A stretch of DNA of 64,000 nt from Streptomyces sp. CBMA152 (lineage in GTDB: Bacteria > Actinomycetota > Actinomycetes > Streptomycetales > Streptomycetaceae): NCBI RefSeq assembly GCF_014596475.1, contig NZ_MECJ01000029.1:248001-312000 (forward strand). The letters are read 5' to 3'. A model generated the notes under the pieces. The model worked only from the letters and a program-made list of their open reading frames with translations, ran no database searches and was not told the origin of the DNA. The number at the start of each line of letters is the position of its first letter. Position 1 is the stretch's first letter. The position numbers and the translations under genes are program-made. Positions 18,136 to 26,942 of the stretch are shown in pieces.

Positions 18136-18801
18136 TCACTCGTCGTCGAGGCGTTCGAGCAGCCGCTCGTTGATGTCGGCGGCCCATTCCTGAGCCCACC
18201 GCCGCAGCTCGCCGGTGTCACCCTCGCTGAGCCCGTACGCGGCGAACTCGGTGTCGTCGATCCAGTCCGCGCCGGTCAGCCGGGCCTGGAGGTCAGTGAG
18301 GTCGAAGGTGTCACGAGCGTGCCGACGGCCGAGTTCCTCAAGCTCCGCACGGCTCCAGCGGTCTGCTGCTGCCCGTACGTCGATGAGGTCGCGGGCAAGT
18401 CCCCGGTCGGCCAGCGCTCGTACCTTGGTGCCGACCACGTCTTCCAGGGAGAGCGCCAAGCCGTATGCCGTCTCCACGGGCGGGCGCCAGAGCACCTCCT
18501 TGAGGACGTCGACCTCGCATTCCTCGCCGCTGCCGGGGTCGGTGACGATCAGCCGGGCGGAGAGCGGGTCGGTCTCCAGCGCCCGGACGTCCCAGCCCCG
18601 TTGCTCCAACCCGGCCCGTACGGTCGCCGCGATCTTCTCCATGGGGACCGGGTTCTCAGTTGCGACGTCGAGGTCTTGGCTGAGGCGGTCGACGAGGCCG
18701 TGGGCCTGGACGGCGTAGCCGCCGGTGAGCGCGAGAGGGTAGGCGCCGCCCACGGCGAGTACGTCCGCCAGCAGTCGGCGGTGCAGACCGGACAGGTTCA
18801 T
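18136..18801 (-). CDS. AbiEii-like nucleotidyltransferase toxin
   Basis: 221 aa. The motif LALTGGYAVQAHGLVDRLSQDLDV (G-G-x-A ... D-x-D) is the nucleotidyltransferase signature of AbiEii/AbiGii toxins, and CEVDVLKE may supply the third acidic residue. The family transfers nucleotides and acts as the toxic part of type IV toxin-antitoxin or abortive infection systems. The ATG at 18801 overlaps the stop of the upstream 115-aa gene by four bases (ATGA), so the pair is coupled. It sits just outside the left end of the integrated element. Confidence 0.75.
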   Translation of the reverse strand: MNLSGLHRRLLADVLAVGGAYPLALTGGYAVQAHGLVDRLSQDLDVATENPVPMEKIAATVRAGLEQRGWDVRALETDPLSARLIVTDPGSGEECEVDVLKEVLWRPPVETAYGLALSLEDVVGTKVRALADRGLARDLIDVRAAADRWSRAELEELGRRHARDTFDLTDLQARLTGADWIDDTEFAAYGLSEGDTGELRRWAQEWAADINERLLERLDDE

Positions 18802-19145
18802 GCGACGGCCCGTGCCCCCGGCCTCAGTTCCGTGAACGCGGCTTCCCACACATCGCGGATGTCGCGACTGATGAGGGTGCGCAGAACCGGCCACATGCCG
18901 ATGAGGAGGTCCCGGCTGAGGTGCTCGACCAGGTCCGCGTGCAGACCCTCGGCCAGCACGATCCGGTAGCAGCTCATCCTCAGCCGGGGCTGGTCGAGGT
19001 CGAACTCCGTCAGCCCGGACCAGGCGAGGTGGAGGGGGAGGGAGACAATGCCGTGCTGCGGGCCCGCCAGCTCCGCGAGCCCGGCGGGCAGCCGCCGGGC
19101 GTACCTGGCACGGCGGAGGTCGGAGACGCTGGGCGGTGTTGCCAT
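18798..19145 (-). CDS. Small partner of the AbiEii-like protein, putative antitoxin
   Basis: 115 aa. ATG at 19145 (MATPPSVSDLRRARYARRLP). The frame is open further upstream into the tRNA remnant but without coding character. The product is helical and basic near the N-terminus. It is assigned as a likely antitoxin only because it is coupled (ATGA) to the nucleotidyltransferase gene; it does not show the winged-helix start typical of AbiEi. It ends up directly next to the left attachment site, which may have removed part of its original promoter. Confidence 0.5.
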   Translation of the reverse strand: MATPPSVSDLRRARYARRLPAGLAELAGPQHGIVSLPLHLAWSGLTEFDLDQPRLRMSCYRIVLAEGLHADLVEHLSRDLLIGMWPVLRTLISRDIRDVWEAAFTELRPGARAVA

Positions 19146-19212
19146 GGGTCGATTATGGCGGGGAAGGAAGAGAACCGCGGGCCGTTGCCGTCGGCCCTGT
19201 CCGGGCAGCAAA

Positions 19213-19288
19213 AAGGCCCCGGTCGATGACCAGGGCCTCATGTGTGGAGCGAGTGACGGGAATCGAACCCGCGCTCTGAGCTTGGGAA
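19213..19288 (-). repeat. attL: truncated tRNA-Gly 3' half plus terminator, left end of element
   Basis: This 76-base block matches 47390-47465 at 70 of 76 positions with constant spacing (28,177 bp). Within it 19245-19288 copies the tRNA-Gly 3' half, from CCA to the anticodon loop, with one mismatch (19278). 19213-19238 corresponds to the tRNA terminator hairpin. It lacks the 5' half of the tRNA, as expected for the displaced end after integration. Confidence 0.9.
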
Positions 19289-19578
19289 TCAACGGGTTCT
19301 GTGGGGCCGATGTGTTGCCTGACCTGCGAAATCGGAGCTCCGATAGCCACCTGGGGCGGACTGGGTTGCACCGTTGTTGACCGGGGTTTTCCGGTCTGGA
19401 GGGCACGGTTGGGGCACGCGATGGCCGAGGCGGTCTGGAGAGGTGCGATGGCCTCTCGGATCCGATCCGTGGCGTGCCCGCACTCGTGTGATGGGAGAGT
19501 CAGGTTGCGGCAGCAAGGGCGCTCGCGAACGGGCCGTTTCCCCTCGCGGCATAGTCCGATCCTGCCACGCTGTTCGTC

Positions 19579-20724
19579 GTGACATACGTCGTGAGCGTGG
19601 AAACCCACATCCCGGAGGGTGCTCCGGATATGGACCCCCTGCAACGCGCAGGCGCGGTGGCGATCCTTGAATCCGGGCTCGACTCGGTGGAGGGCATCGA
19701 AGGCCCGGACGGGATGGAGGCCGACCTTCACGAGACGATCGTGGCCGTCTATCCGGGCGGGGCGCTACTCAAGATCTTCGTGGACGCCCCGGCGCTGGAG
19801 TTCGCCGAGGAGGCGGTGCGTTCGGTGGTGGGGGAGCTGCTGGAGCGCTCCGAGCTGCTGGCCGAGTGGACGGTCGACAGGTGTGAGGTTCAGCTCCACC
19901 CGGACCTGACTCAGGAGAGCCTCGCCGCCGCCGACGGCCCGGACGCTCCGCCCGATGACCCGGTCAGCCGCAAGGCCCGCCACGCTGCACAGGCTGCAGC
20001 CGGGAGTGGCGGGGACGACTATGACGCGGCCGCAGATGCTGCGGATACACGCGACCGAATGCTGGCCATGGCGGCTGAGCTGCGCTCCTTTTCGCCCGTC
20101 ATGTTCGGCGTGCTCGATGACGAGGACGAAGAAGGCGGAGAGGGGGACGAGCACGACTTCGGTGCCTTGCCGGAGGATGCCAAGCTCGCGGCCGGCGCCT
20201 TGGTGTACGGAATGCACGTGTTGGTGGACGAACTCTTCCAGGACGTGCAGACGCTGAGCCGTGAGCGCACCAACGTCGCCGAATGCGATCGGCCGTTCTG
20301 GCTGCTGGAAGAGTTGCCCGAGCGCTACGCCCTCCAGTACGACGCCCATTTCGCGCGCCGCTTCCTGGTGACTGCGATTGCCCTGACGACTCGCTTCACC
20401 AACGGCAGTTTCGTGCAGCTCAGTTGTGTTGCGGAGGAGCTGGCCCTCCGGCTCCTGCTGCGCGAGGCGGAGGTCTGCCTGGACGTGGTTGGTCTCCTTG
20501 ATCCCGGAGTGTCGGACGCGCTCGAATCGTTCGCCGCGAACGTCTATGAGGACATGGACCACGAGTGGCTGTACGACGACTCGATGGACGGGATCGACGA
20601 GAGCCCCGTCGGGAAGGCCCTCGGCATCGCGCCCATGTCGATTGGCTCGTGGTTCACGCCGTTCAACGAAGGCCGCTACGTCCATCCGTACGCAGAGGAC
20701 GAGCCGAAGAAGGCGGCGTCGTAA
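19579..20724 (+). CDS. Hypothetical protein, acidic, element cargo
   Basis: 381 aa from GTG at 19579. Acidic overall (DDEDEEGGEGDEHDF near the middle), mixed alpha/beta, no signal peptide or membrane span. No family recognised. It is the first gene inside the left end of the element and precedes two nuclease genes, so a role in a defence island is possible by context only. The 290 bases before it hold the attL block and a start region without a clear ribosome binding site. Confidence 0.6.
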   Translation: MTYVVSVETHIPEGAPDMDPLQRAGAVAILESGLDSVEGIEGPDGMEADLHETIVAVYPGGALLKIFVDAPALEFAEEAVRSVVGELLERSELLAEWTVDRCEVQLHPDLTQESLAAADGPDAPPDDPVSRKARHAAQAAAGSGGDDYDAAADAADTRDRMLAMAAELRSFSPVMFGVLDDEDEEGGEGDEHDFGALPEDAKLAAGALVYGMHVLVDELFQDVQTLSRERTNVAECDRPFWLLEELPERYALQYDAHFARRFLVTAIALTTRFTNGSFVQLSCVAEELALRLLLREAEVCLDVVGLLDPGVSDALESFAANVYEDMDHEWLYDDSMDGIDESPVGKALGIAPMSIGSWFTPFNEGRYVHPYAEDEPKKAAS

Positions 20725-20853
20725 GGCGAGTGCTGCGTGGTAGGCGCCGCAGGGAGGGCAGAAGGGGCGCTCGCTCTGCCAGCCCTAAGGCGCGTCACTC
20801 ACTGCTCGCGGGCGAGCCTCAGTGGCACGCGCCGTGTTGCAGAAGACCGGTGG

Positions 20854-22437
20854 CTACTTGGGGCGCCGCCGCGGCGGCACGGGGCCGGGAATCACGTCGA
20901 GGTCCATGTGCTCCTTGAAGAGGTGCACCAGGTTCGCGCCGTCGAGGAGTTCGAGGCGACCGTGCTCGTTGGCGAACGCCTCGCTGGCCCGCCCGAACCA
21001 GGAGGTCGTGACGAGGATGCCCTTGGCGGCCCGCTTGTGCTCCACGACGCCGGCGAGCGCGGACACGCTCTCGAACGGGACCACCTTGGCAGAGCGCTTC
21101 GCCTGAATGATGCACAGGCCCCTCATAACGGGATCGGTGTTCATGGCGACGGCGTCCACGCCCTCGTCCTTGGACGGCTGAGTGTTCACGCTCTCCAGGC
21201 CGATCGCCTCGAAGAGCTGACGCACCAGGTGCTCGAATTCCGTCGGAGTCAGATCGGTGAGCACGGGACGGCTGTCGAGACCAGCTACGACGTCCATGCT
21301 GTCCATGAGCCGGAACTTGCTCAGGTCGAACGTCACGAGTGGGCGGACGGGCTCTAGTTCGTACGGATTCGGAGAGACCAACGAACGGAGCCGCTTCAGG
21401 CAGGCTCGCGGGTCGACTTGGGTCAGGACGAGTTGATCGAACTCGTCACGGTCCGTCTGCAGGGTGATCAGGCAGGGGTGGACCTCTCGGCCGGTCGCCC
21501 GGTCGATGGTCGCGACGTGGCAGTTCAGCGCGATCGACCGCACCACGTCCTCGGTGTCGGCGGCGAAGAGCTCGTGCACGGTCCGCAGCGCGGTCTGGGC
21601 CAGCACAGAGGCGTAGAGGTCCTTGCGTTCCTTGTCCGGTCGCGGCACGGCAGTGATCTCGTCGCGGGACTTCACATAGCGATACGAGCGGGCCGCGGGG
21701 ACGACGTCCTCCAGAGGCAGGTCGATCTCGACGAGTAGGTCGCCCGTGTCGGCCTGGTACGACACCTTGTGGACTTTGGGGAACCCGTGCGGGTACTCCG
21801 CGGCGGCCAGTGCCTGATCAACGAACCACTCGACCGCCTCGACTTCCCGGTCTCGGTAGGCGCCACGACGTTCCTCGACCTGGGCGTTCCACGCTTCGAC
21901 CCGGGCAGCCTCCTGCCGGTTCTCCTTGTCGTGCTCGGCACGTGCTCCGTTCAGTTTCTCCACGCGTGCCTTCTCGTCGCGTGCGTGCTTCCGAAGCGCC
22001 TTGTCGAAACGCTTGCGGGCGGCCTCGACGTCCGCGTCGTAGTTCTTGCGCCCAAAGCCGAGGGCACCGAGCAGCCCGCGCGGCGGTACCGGCTCGTACT
22101 CCTCCCACCGGGGTGGGGGTGCGGCTTTGGAACGTCCCTTGGGCGGGACGAAGACAGCAGGGACGAACTCCTGCTTGAGGCGGTCGAACGTCAGGGTGCT
22201 GCCGTAGAGAACGGCCGTAGACAGCAGCGTTGAAAGCTGCTCGGCGTCGTTCTCGACCACGTACGTGAGGTCCACGGCCTCCTGTGCCCACGCTGATTCA
22301 TAGGCGAGCTTCTGCTCGCGGGCTTGGCGTTTGGCTTCGGCTTCCGCCGCCTTGCGCGCCTTCTCTTGTTCCCTTGCCTGCCGCGCGAGCTCCCTGGCGT
22401 AGGGATCGTTCGCGCCCGCACCGCTCCTGCTTGCCAC
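20854..22437 (-). CDS. Mrr-like restriction endonuclease with coiled-coil N-terminus
   Basis: 527 aa. Residues about 10-60 are a charged helix (ARQAREQEKARKAAEAEAKR). The middle is unassigned. The C-terminal ~140 residues form the Mrr_cat domain: LTPTEFEHLVRQLFEAIG, then EGVDAVAM (catalytic Asp) and CIIQAKRSAKVV (the Q-x-K variant of PD-(D/E)xK), then LVTTSWFGRASEAFA. Mrr proteins cut modified or foreign DNA (type IV restriction). GTG at 22437 follows a GGGGGG stretch. It is a single gene with no methylase, as expected for type IV. Confidence 0.8.
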   Translation of the reverse strand: MASRSGAGANDPYARELARQAREQEKARKAAEAEAKRQAREQKLAYESAWAQEAVDLTYVVENDAEQLSTLLSTAVLYGSTLTFDRLKQEFVPAVFVPPKGRSKAAPPPRWEEYEPVPPRGLLGALGFGRKNYDADVEAARKRFDKALRKHARDEKARVEKLNGARAEHDKENRQEAARVEAWNAQVEERRGAYRDREVEAVEWFVDQALAAAEYPHGFPKVHKVSYQADTGDLLVEIDLPLEDVVPAARSYRYVKSRDEITAVPRPDKERKDLYASVLAQTALRTVHELFAADTEDVVRSIALNCHVATIDRATGREVHPCLITLQTDRDEFDQLVLTQVDPRACLKRLRSLVSPNPYELEPVRPLVTFDLSKFRLMDSMDVVAGLDSRPVLTDLTPTEFEHLVRQLFEAIGLESVNTQPSKDEGVDAVAMNTDPVMRGLCIIQAKRSAKVVPFESVSALAGVVEHKRAAKGILVTTSWFGRASEAFANEHGRLELLDGANLVHLFKEHMDLDVIPGPVPPRRRPK

Positions 22438-22778
22438 CGAGCCCCCCGGTCAGCGCGTGATCTTCTGCCCAACCTAGGCAGTATCGCGCACCTTCACCGT
22501 GTCGTCAGCAGCTGCTCTGCGGCACGAGATGCACGGACCGGATGTACTAGCACCGTTCCACGGGGACGGCACTCAGGGTGCTGTGCTACGAACCGTCGAG
22601 CCTTAAGCAGTGGAGAAGGCCGGGACGTCGGATCTCCCAGAGCGGTCTCCCGCTGTGTCGGGCTGAGCGCTCAGACGGGCCATGAGCCCGCCTGGCTTGC
22701 GAAGAGAGCAACAGCACTGGGAATTCCAGCTGCCCGACCGCATGTTCGACTCCGCGTAGTCATCACTGGGGGAGGACC
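22438..22778. other. 341-base gap without recognisable gene
   Basis: Lies between the divergent Mrr-like gene and the frameshifted nuclease. It presumably holds both promoters. I see no repeat, RNA gene or conserved ORF in it. GGGGGAGGA at 22769-22777 is the ribosome binding site of the next gene. Confidence 0.4.
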
Positions 22779-23705
22779 GTGACCGATCTGAACGTGTTCC
22801 GTGTCGCGGAGGGGCGTGCAACTGAGCTGCGAGGTCAGCACGTGCCCGTGGAACGCGAACTGCAAAGCCTGATCGAGCGGAACATGGAAGTGATGCTCGG
22901 TGTGCGGCTCCTGGCGTCCGAGTTCTCCACGGGGGACCGCCATGGCGGGCGGATCGATTCATTCGGTCTGGACGAGAGCGGCTCGCCCGTGATCGTTGAG
23001 TACAAGAGGGCCCGCGACCAGAACGTCATGAACCAGGCGTTGTTCTACCTGGACTGGCTGCTCGACCATCGTGGCGACTTCCACCTTCTGGTCGACGATG
23101 TGCTGGGGACGGAGTCCGCGGCATCGATCGACTGGATCGTCCTCGGACGATCTGTATCGCCGGCGACTTCACGCGGTACGACGCCCATGCGGTGCGGACG
23201 CTGGGACCCTCCATGGACCTGGTGCGCTACCGGTTGTACGGCGACGACCTGCTCGCCCTGGAACTCGTAGAGTCGTCTGCCGGCCGTGCCCGATCCTTCG
23301 GCCGCGGGGGACGGCGGCACCTTGCACCGGATTCCGCGGCATCCGACGTTGAGCGAGTGGACGAGCCGGTTGACCACCTTGCTGGAGCTTCGCCCTTCAT
23401 GCGCGAGGTGTTCTCCGAACCTGGACGAAGCTCTGCACAGCCTCGGGGACGTGCAGAGAGTGTCGATGCGGACCTGCCTGGTCTACCGAGCCCTGCGCGG
23501 TTTCGCCTGGGTGCGGGTGCAGAAGGAGGCGCTCGTTGTCACCCTGCGAGTGGACCCCGACAACGTCGAACTGCGGGCAGGCTTCACCAGGGATCTTCGC
23601 GACTTGGGACACAACGGAGGCGGCGACCTAGAGGTGCGCATTCGTACGGCGGCTGATGTCATCTCCGCGATGGAACTGTTCCAGGCCAGCTTTGAAGTCG
23701 CGTAG
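22779..23705 (+). pseudogene. DUF91/DUF5655-type nuclease-like gene broken by two frameshifts
   Basis: The reading starts at GTG 22779 after GGGGGAGGA. The N-terminal part has IDSFGLDESGSPVIVEYKRA, a PD-(D/E)xK-like E-x-K core of the DUF91/NucS-related fold. Near 23130-23150 similarity moves to the -1 frame (ICIAGDFTRYDAHAVRTLGP), and near 23418 an extra C in GAACCTGG returns it to the first frame (LDEALHSLGDV ... FEVA), which looks like the DUF5655 tail. Both breaks are single-base and compensate each other. It is either a decayed gene or carries sequencing errors. Confidence 0.65.
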
Positions 23706-23706
23706 C

Positions 23707-23745
23707 CCAGGGTTTGGACCCACGACCTCTTCGTCCCGAATGAAG
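23707..23745 (-). repeat. tRNA-Pro(CGG)-like 3' fragment, candidate old att site
   Basis: The minus strand reads an anticodon stem-loop CTTC-A-TTCGGGA-CGAAG (anticodon CGG), then the variable loop and a T-arm GTGGG..CCAAACCC. It matches the second half of an actinomycete tRNA-Pro but lacks the acceptor stem and the whole 5' half. tRNA-Pro is the integration site of pSAM2-type elements, so this is probably the scar of such an event. Confidence 0.6.
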
Positions 23746-23831
23746 ATCACGCACGGGCCTCAGCTGCGCGATCGACGTTTGCGCAGGTCAGGGGAGTGGT
23801 TTCCGTTGGTCTGGGATGGCTTCCGCGGGTC

Positions 23832-23855
23832 TCTGGGAGAAGATCTTCTCCCAGA
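23832..23855. repeat. Perfect 24-base palindrome
   Basis: TCTGGGAGAAGA followed directly by its reverse complement, centred on GATC. It lies in the gene-free 23706-24280 interval, 87 bases from the tRNA-Pro fragment. It could be a recombinase arm or a regulator site. Confidence 0.6.
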
Positions 23856-24007
23856 TTTCTCCCACGGGCGTCAGGGTGCCTCGGTGCTGGTGCCTGGTAC
23901 TTGACATTGCGTCGGTGAATTTGCTCCTTGCTTCGGGTGTGTGGATCGAAGCCGAACCTGTGCCACCTGCTTTAGGAGCGGGATCGAATCCCTGATCGAG
24001 GGTGTTG

Positions 24008-24058
24008 GATCATGCCGGGTGGTGCTGTCCTCGCAGGTCAGCACCACCCGGCATGATC
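24008..24058. terminator. 20-bp perfect inverted repeat with 11-base loop
   Basis: Arms 24008-24027 and 24039-24058 are exact reverse complements (GATCATGCC.. / ..GGCATGATC). There is no T-tract, so a bidirectional transcription barrier or a transposon/MITE-like remnant are both possible. It sits between the frameshifted nuclease and the minus-strand membrane protein gene. The 575-base interval 23706-24280 around it has no recognisable gene. Confidence 0.5.
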
Positions 24059-24280
24059 GCCAGTCCTGCCTCTGGCGGCTCATGCTCCACCGTCCGCTCA
24101 CGCATCGCTCACGCAATTCCGTTCGTCTGACCAGCGAGTTTTCCGTCGGTGCAGTGATGTCTTGTCCGGTGTCCCGCCCGCATGTAGGTCCATCCGGCCT
24201 TAAGCTGCCGACCTCCTTGTCCCGAATCGGGTCGAGGCGAGATCAGTGCCTGGGGCGTCTGGTGTTCTGCTTGTTGCGCC

Positions 24281-25921
24281 TCAAGCTCGCTTCGGGCAGT
24301 GGCTCTCACCGTCGCTCACCGCGTATGTCGAGACCTCTGCCGACTGCACCGACATCACGGGGTCAGGTCCGCCACGCTCCTGGGCGCGCACTGGGTCCCA
24401 CAGGTATAGGACATCGCCGTCCGTGCTGAAGGCGAGCAGCGGACGATCGGTCGGGAGCGGTCCGTTGTGCACAGAGAGTTTGCCTTCGAGTGGCTGTACG
24501 CACATCCGCTTGCCCTGGATTCCGAAGTAAGGTTCCGGGGCGGTCGCGTTCACCACATCACGGGCGGCGCGGTGGGCTGCTTCGGAGGTTCGGTTCATGA
24601 ACGCAGCTCCACCAGCGACGACGAGCATGGCGGCAGTGCATGCGGACACGACGCTCACAATGCTCTTCTCCCAAGCCCAGTGGAAGTGGCGCGCCCAGCC
24701 GTAGAGGGCCAGAGACGGCAGCAGCAGCCCTATGCAGCCGAGCGTAGGGAGCAGTGCGGATGCACCGGTCCAATAGACGGGGGTTGAGACCGAGTCAGCG
24801 GGGATTCCGAATGCATCCTCCACATACAAGAACTGCAGGAATGAGCCGACGAACGGCAGGGCCCACGGCAAGGGCAGGACGATCACGGTGAGTAGGGCGG
24901 CGGCGTGCCTGCTGATCCAGGTCTGGCGAATGGCGAACCAGCATCCCCGGGGTACAAACCACAGCAGAGCCAGACAGGTGCATGTGAGCAGAATGCTTCT
25001 GACCTGTGCGGCGACCCCGTAGGGGTTCTGTTGGTGCCAGATGTATCCGGGCATCGCGCTGCCGACGAAGAGCAGGGTCCCAGCTGCCCAGCGCAAGAGC
25101 CATGGGCGACGCGCATTACTCGTGTACCAGCTACCGACGTACCACGCGGCGACGGCGAGCGGTGCGAACATGGCCAGCTGGCCGAGCAGGGATCGGTCGT
25201 ATGCAAGCCAGCCGTAGAACATGAGCAGGAATCCCAGGGCAAGGCGGCATGCTACCCCTCGGCGGCCGTGCCACCAGGGATTCCTACCTTCCTCCACCTC
25301 ATTGGCCTTGGGCCCCATGCTCTTTCTCACTCCATGGCATGACTCGTCGAACTCGAAACCTCCGAGCCGTTGTTGCCCGAGCCGCTCCAAAACCTCCGCT
25401 TCATCAACGGATGGAGCGACGCCGATGGTGCACTGCTCGTCGGCGAGTCCTGACTGGCTGCGCAGCGAGGCCAACCAGCCGAGGCCCCGCCTGCTTTGCC
25501 AGCCAGACTTTCGAAAGACCCGCCAGGTCACCAACGGCTCGGACACCTGAGTGCGGACGAGGGAACCTCCCACGATGGTCACAGGCACGTGCTTGCCCAC
25601 AACCTCCAGCAGCCGCTTGCGGGCGCCGGTTTCGGCACCCCTGCGCGAACCGGGAAGTCGGACCTCTACGACGTACGCGGCTTGGTTCTCCGGCCGCCCG
25701 GTATCTTCCTGTTCGCTGGCCGGTCGGATCGCCCAACCTTGCTGTTCGCACAACCCCTTGGCGAGCAGCTGATCGCGCTCGCGCTTCGGAGTCCGAAAGA
25801 TCAGATCCACCCGTTCGTCGAACTCGGTAACTGGTACGGGGACTTCGAGGCCGCCGACACCTGCATCGATCTGTGACGCGCCGGATCGGACCTCGTCCCC
25901 CACCCTGCGTGGACTGGGCAC
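24281..25921 (-). CDS. Multi-pass membrane protein, unknown function
   Basis: About 546 aa from GTG at 25921, which follows an AGGGACAGGGG tract; the frame is open to 26110 with an ATG at 26050, so the start is uncertain. The first ~220 residues look soluble (VPVTEFDERVDLIFRTPKRERD). About eight hydrophobic spans follow (LALGFLLMFYGWLAY, MFAPLAVAAWYVG, LLTVIVLPLPWALPFVGSFL, LLPTLGCIGLLLPSLALYG, VVSACTAAMLVVAGGAAF). A ~90-residue C-terminal soluble tail ends the protein. No family recognised. It is element cargo and its job cannot be stated. Confidence 0.6.
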   Translation of the reverse strand: MPSPRRVGDEVRSGASQIDAGVGGLEVPVPVTEFDERVDLIFRTPKRERDQLLAKGLCEQQGWAIRPASEQEDTGRPENQAAYVVEVRLPGSRRGAETGARKRLLEVVGKHVPVTIVGGSLVRTQVSEPLVTWRVFRKSGWQSRRGLGWLASLRSQSGLADEQCTIGVAPSVDEAEVLERLGQQRLGGFEFDESCHGVRKSMGPKANEVEEGRNPWWHGRRGVACRLALGFLLMFYGWLAYDRSLLGQLAMFAPLAVAAWYVGSWYTSNARRPWLLRWAAGTLLFVGSAMPGYIWHQQNPYGVAAQVRSILLTCTCLALLWFVPRGCWFAIRQTWISRHAAALLTVIVLPLPWALPFVGSFLQFLYVEDAFGIPADSVSTPVYWTGASALLPTLGCIGLLLPSLALYGWARHFHWAWEKSIVSVVSACTAAMLVVAGGAAFMNRTSEAAHRAARDVVNATAPEPYFGIQGKRMCVQPLEGKLSVHNGPLPTDRPLLAFSTDGDVLYLWDPVRAQERGGPDPVMSVQSAEVSTYAVSDGESHCPKRA

Positions 25922-26070
25922 CCCTACCCCTGTCCCTGTTCTCCGTTCACCATTCGAGGATGTGAGACGACGAATGAGCAACGTGCCGAAGAGTATTGCC
26001 ACGGATTTCCCCTTGCTGTCAGCGTCATGCCAGCGAATGGGATGGGCGCTCATCGAGCCGTGACCGTCCC

Positions 26071-26673
26071 ATGACCCAAGTGCGATCACGGTCGCACGGA
26101 GCACTGACAATCCCGCCCGAAGCTAAGGACCGCGAGAAATGGGGGACCGCCTGGGTGGAGACCGAACGTGTCTTCACCAAGGAGAACGGCGAGATGCTTC
26201 ATCCCGCCAATGTCACGCGGCAGTTCATCGAGGTGTACGAGGAGATCGGCCTTCCGCCGGTCCGGCTTCACGATCTCCACCACGGCGCCGCGACGCTGGC
26301 CCGCGCCGGCGGGGCCGACCTGAAGGCCATCCAGGAGATGCTCGGCCACTCCTCGATCACCATCACGGCCGACACGTACACGAGCCTGTTCCCCGAGGCG
26401 GACTTGGCGATCGCCGAGGCCGCAGCCCGACTCGTGCCGCGCACCCGCGCTCCCTCCGAGAACACCGCTCTCAAGGTGGACCCCGAGTCCGATGGCTCGG
26501 AGGATTCCGGCGCGGAGTCTGTGCCGATTAGACCCCTCCCTGGGGAAACCCCAGGTCAGAGCGGTAGCGCGTTGTGCCCCGGGGCGGTTCACTTCGGCGG
26601 CGCTCATCCAGCCTGGGAAGGGGTCAGGAGACGATTTGGGCGAGAGTGCCGGTCAGGGCGGCCGCAAGGGTGA
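26071..26673 (+). pseudogene. C-terminal remnant of a tyrosine recombinase (pSAM2-like integrase)
   Basis: The product has the C-terminal half of a phage/AICE integrase: ENGEMLHPANVTRQFIEVYE, LHDLHHGAATLARAGGADL, EMLGHSSITITADTYTSLFP. The conserved second Arg of the catalytic HxxR box is His here (codon CAC at 26278-26280, one transition from CGC). The whole N-terminal arm/core-binding part is missing, so the protein cannot be active. The tail beyond about 26480 is not conserved and overlaps the small minus-strand gene at 26624. It is a relic of an earlier element. Confidence 0.75.
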
Positions 26674-26824
26674 GTGCGGCAGCGAATGTGGTGGCGGCCC
26701 GCATGAAGGCAGCGGGATAAGTGGCGCCATCCAGCCGGGCGAGCAAGCCTGCAGCGGCGGCAGCCAGTAGGGCGAACATGACGACCAGCGCAGTGGCGAG
26801 GAGGACAACGACAAGGCGAGTCAC
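26624..26824 (-). CDS. Small two-span membrane protein
   Basis: 66 aa. GTG at 26824 with AAGGAG seven bases upstream. Two hydrophobic segments (LVVVLLATALVVMFALLAAAAAG and ATTFAAALTLAAALTGTLA) joined by a short Arg/Asp loop. Small proteins of this kind occur near spread or transfer genes of Streptomyces plasmids, but no clear homologue can be named. It diverges from the HTH-NTPase gene at 26943. Confidence 0.6.
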   Translation of the reverse strand: MTRLVVVLLATALVVMFALLAAAAAGLLARLDGATYPAAFMRAATTFAAALTLAAALTGTLAQIVS

Positions 26825-26942
26825 GGCAGGCTCCTTGTAGAGGTGAGGCGTTGACGTGACGAAGGTCGCGGAAACGATGTTCGCCGGGGCCCGCCTGGAC
26901 AATGATGAACACCAGCGAACGCATCGAGCCGGGACGGGACGA

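Noticed and set aside
19237..19290. A second functional tRNA-Gly at the left end
   Set aside because: Only the 3' half is present; no D-arm or 5' acceptor strand follows.
23941..24429. A plus-strand protein gene across the 20-bp inverted repeat
   Set aside because: The frame runs through the hairpin, has no ribosome binding site and no protein-like composition.
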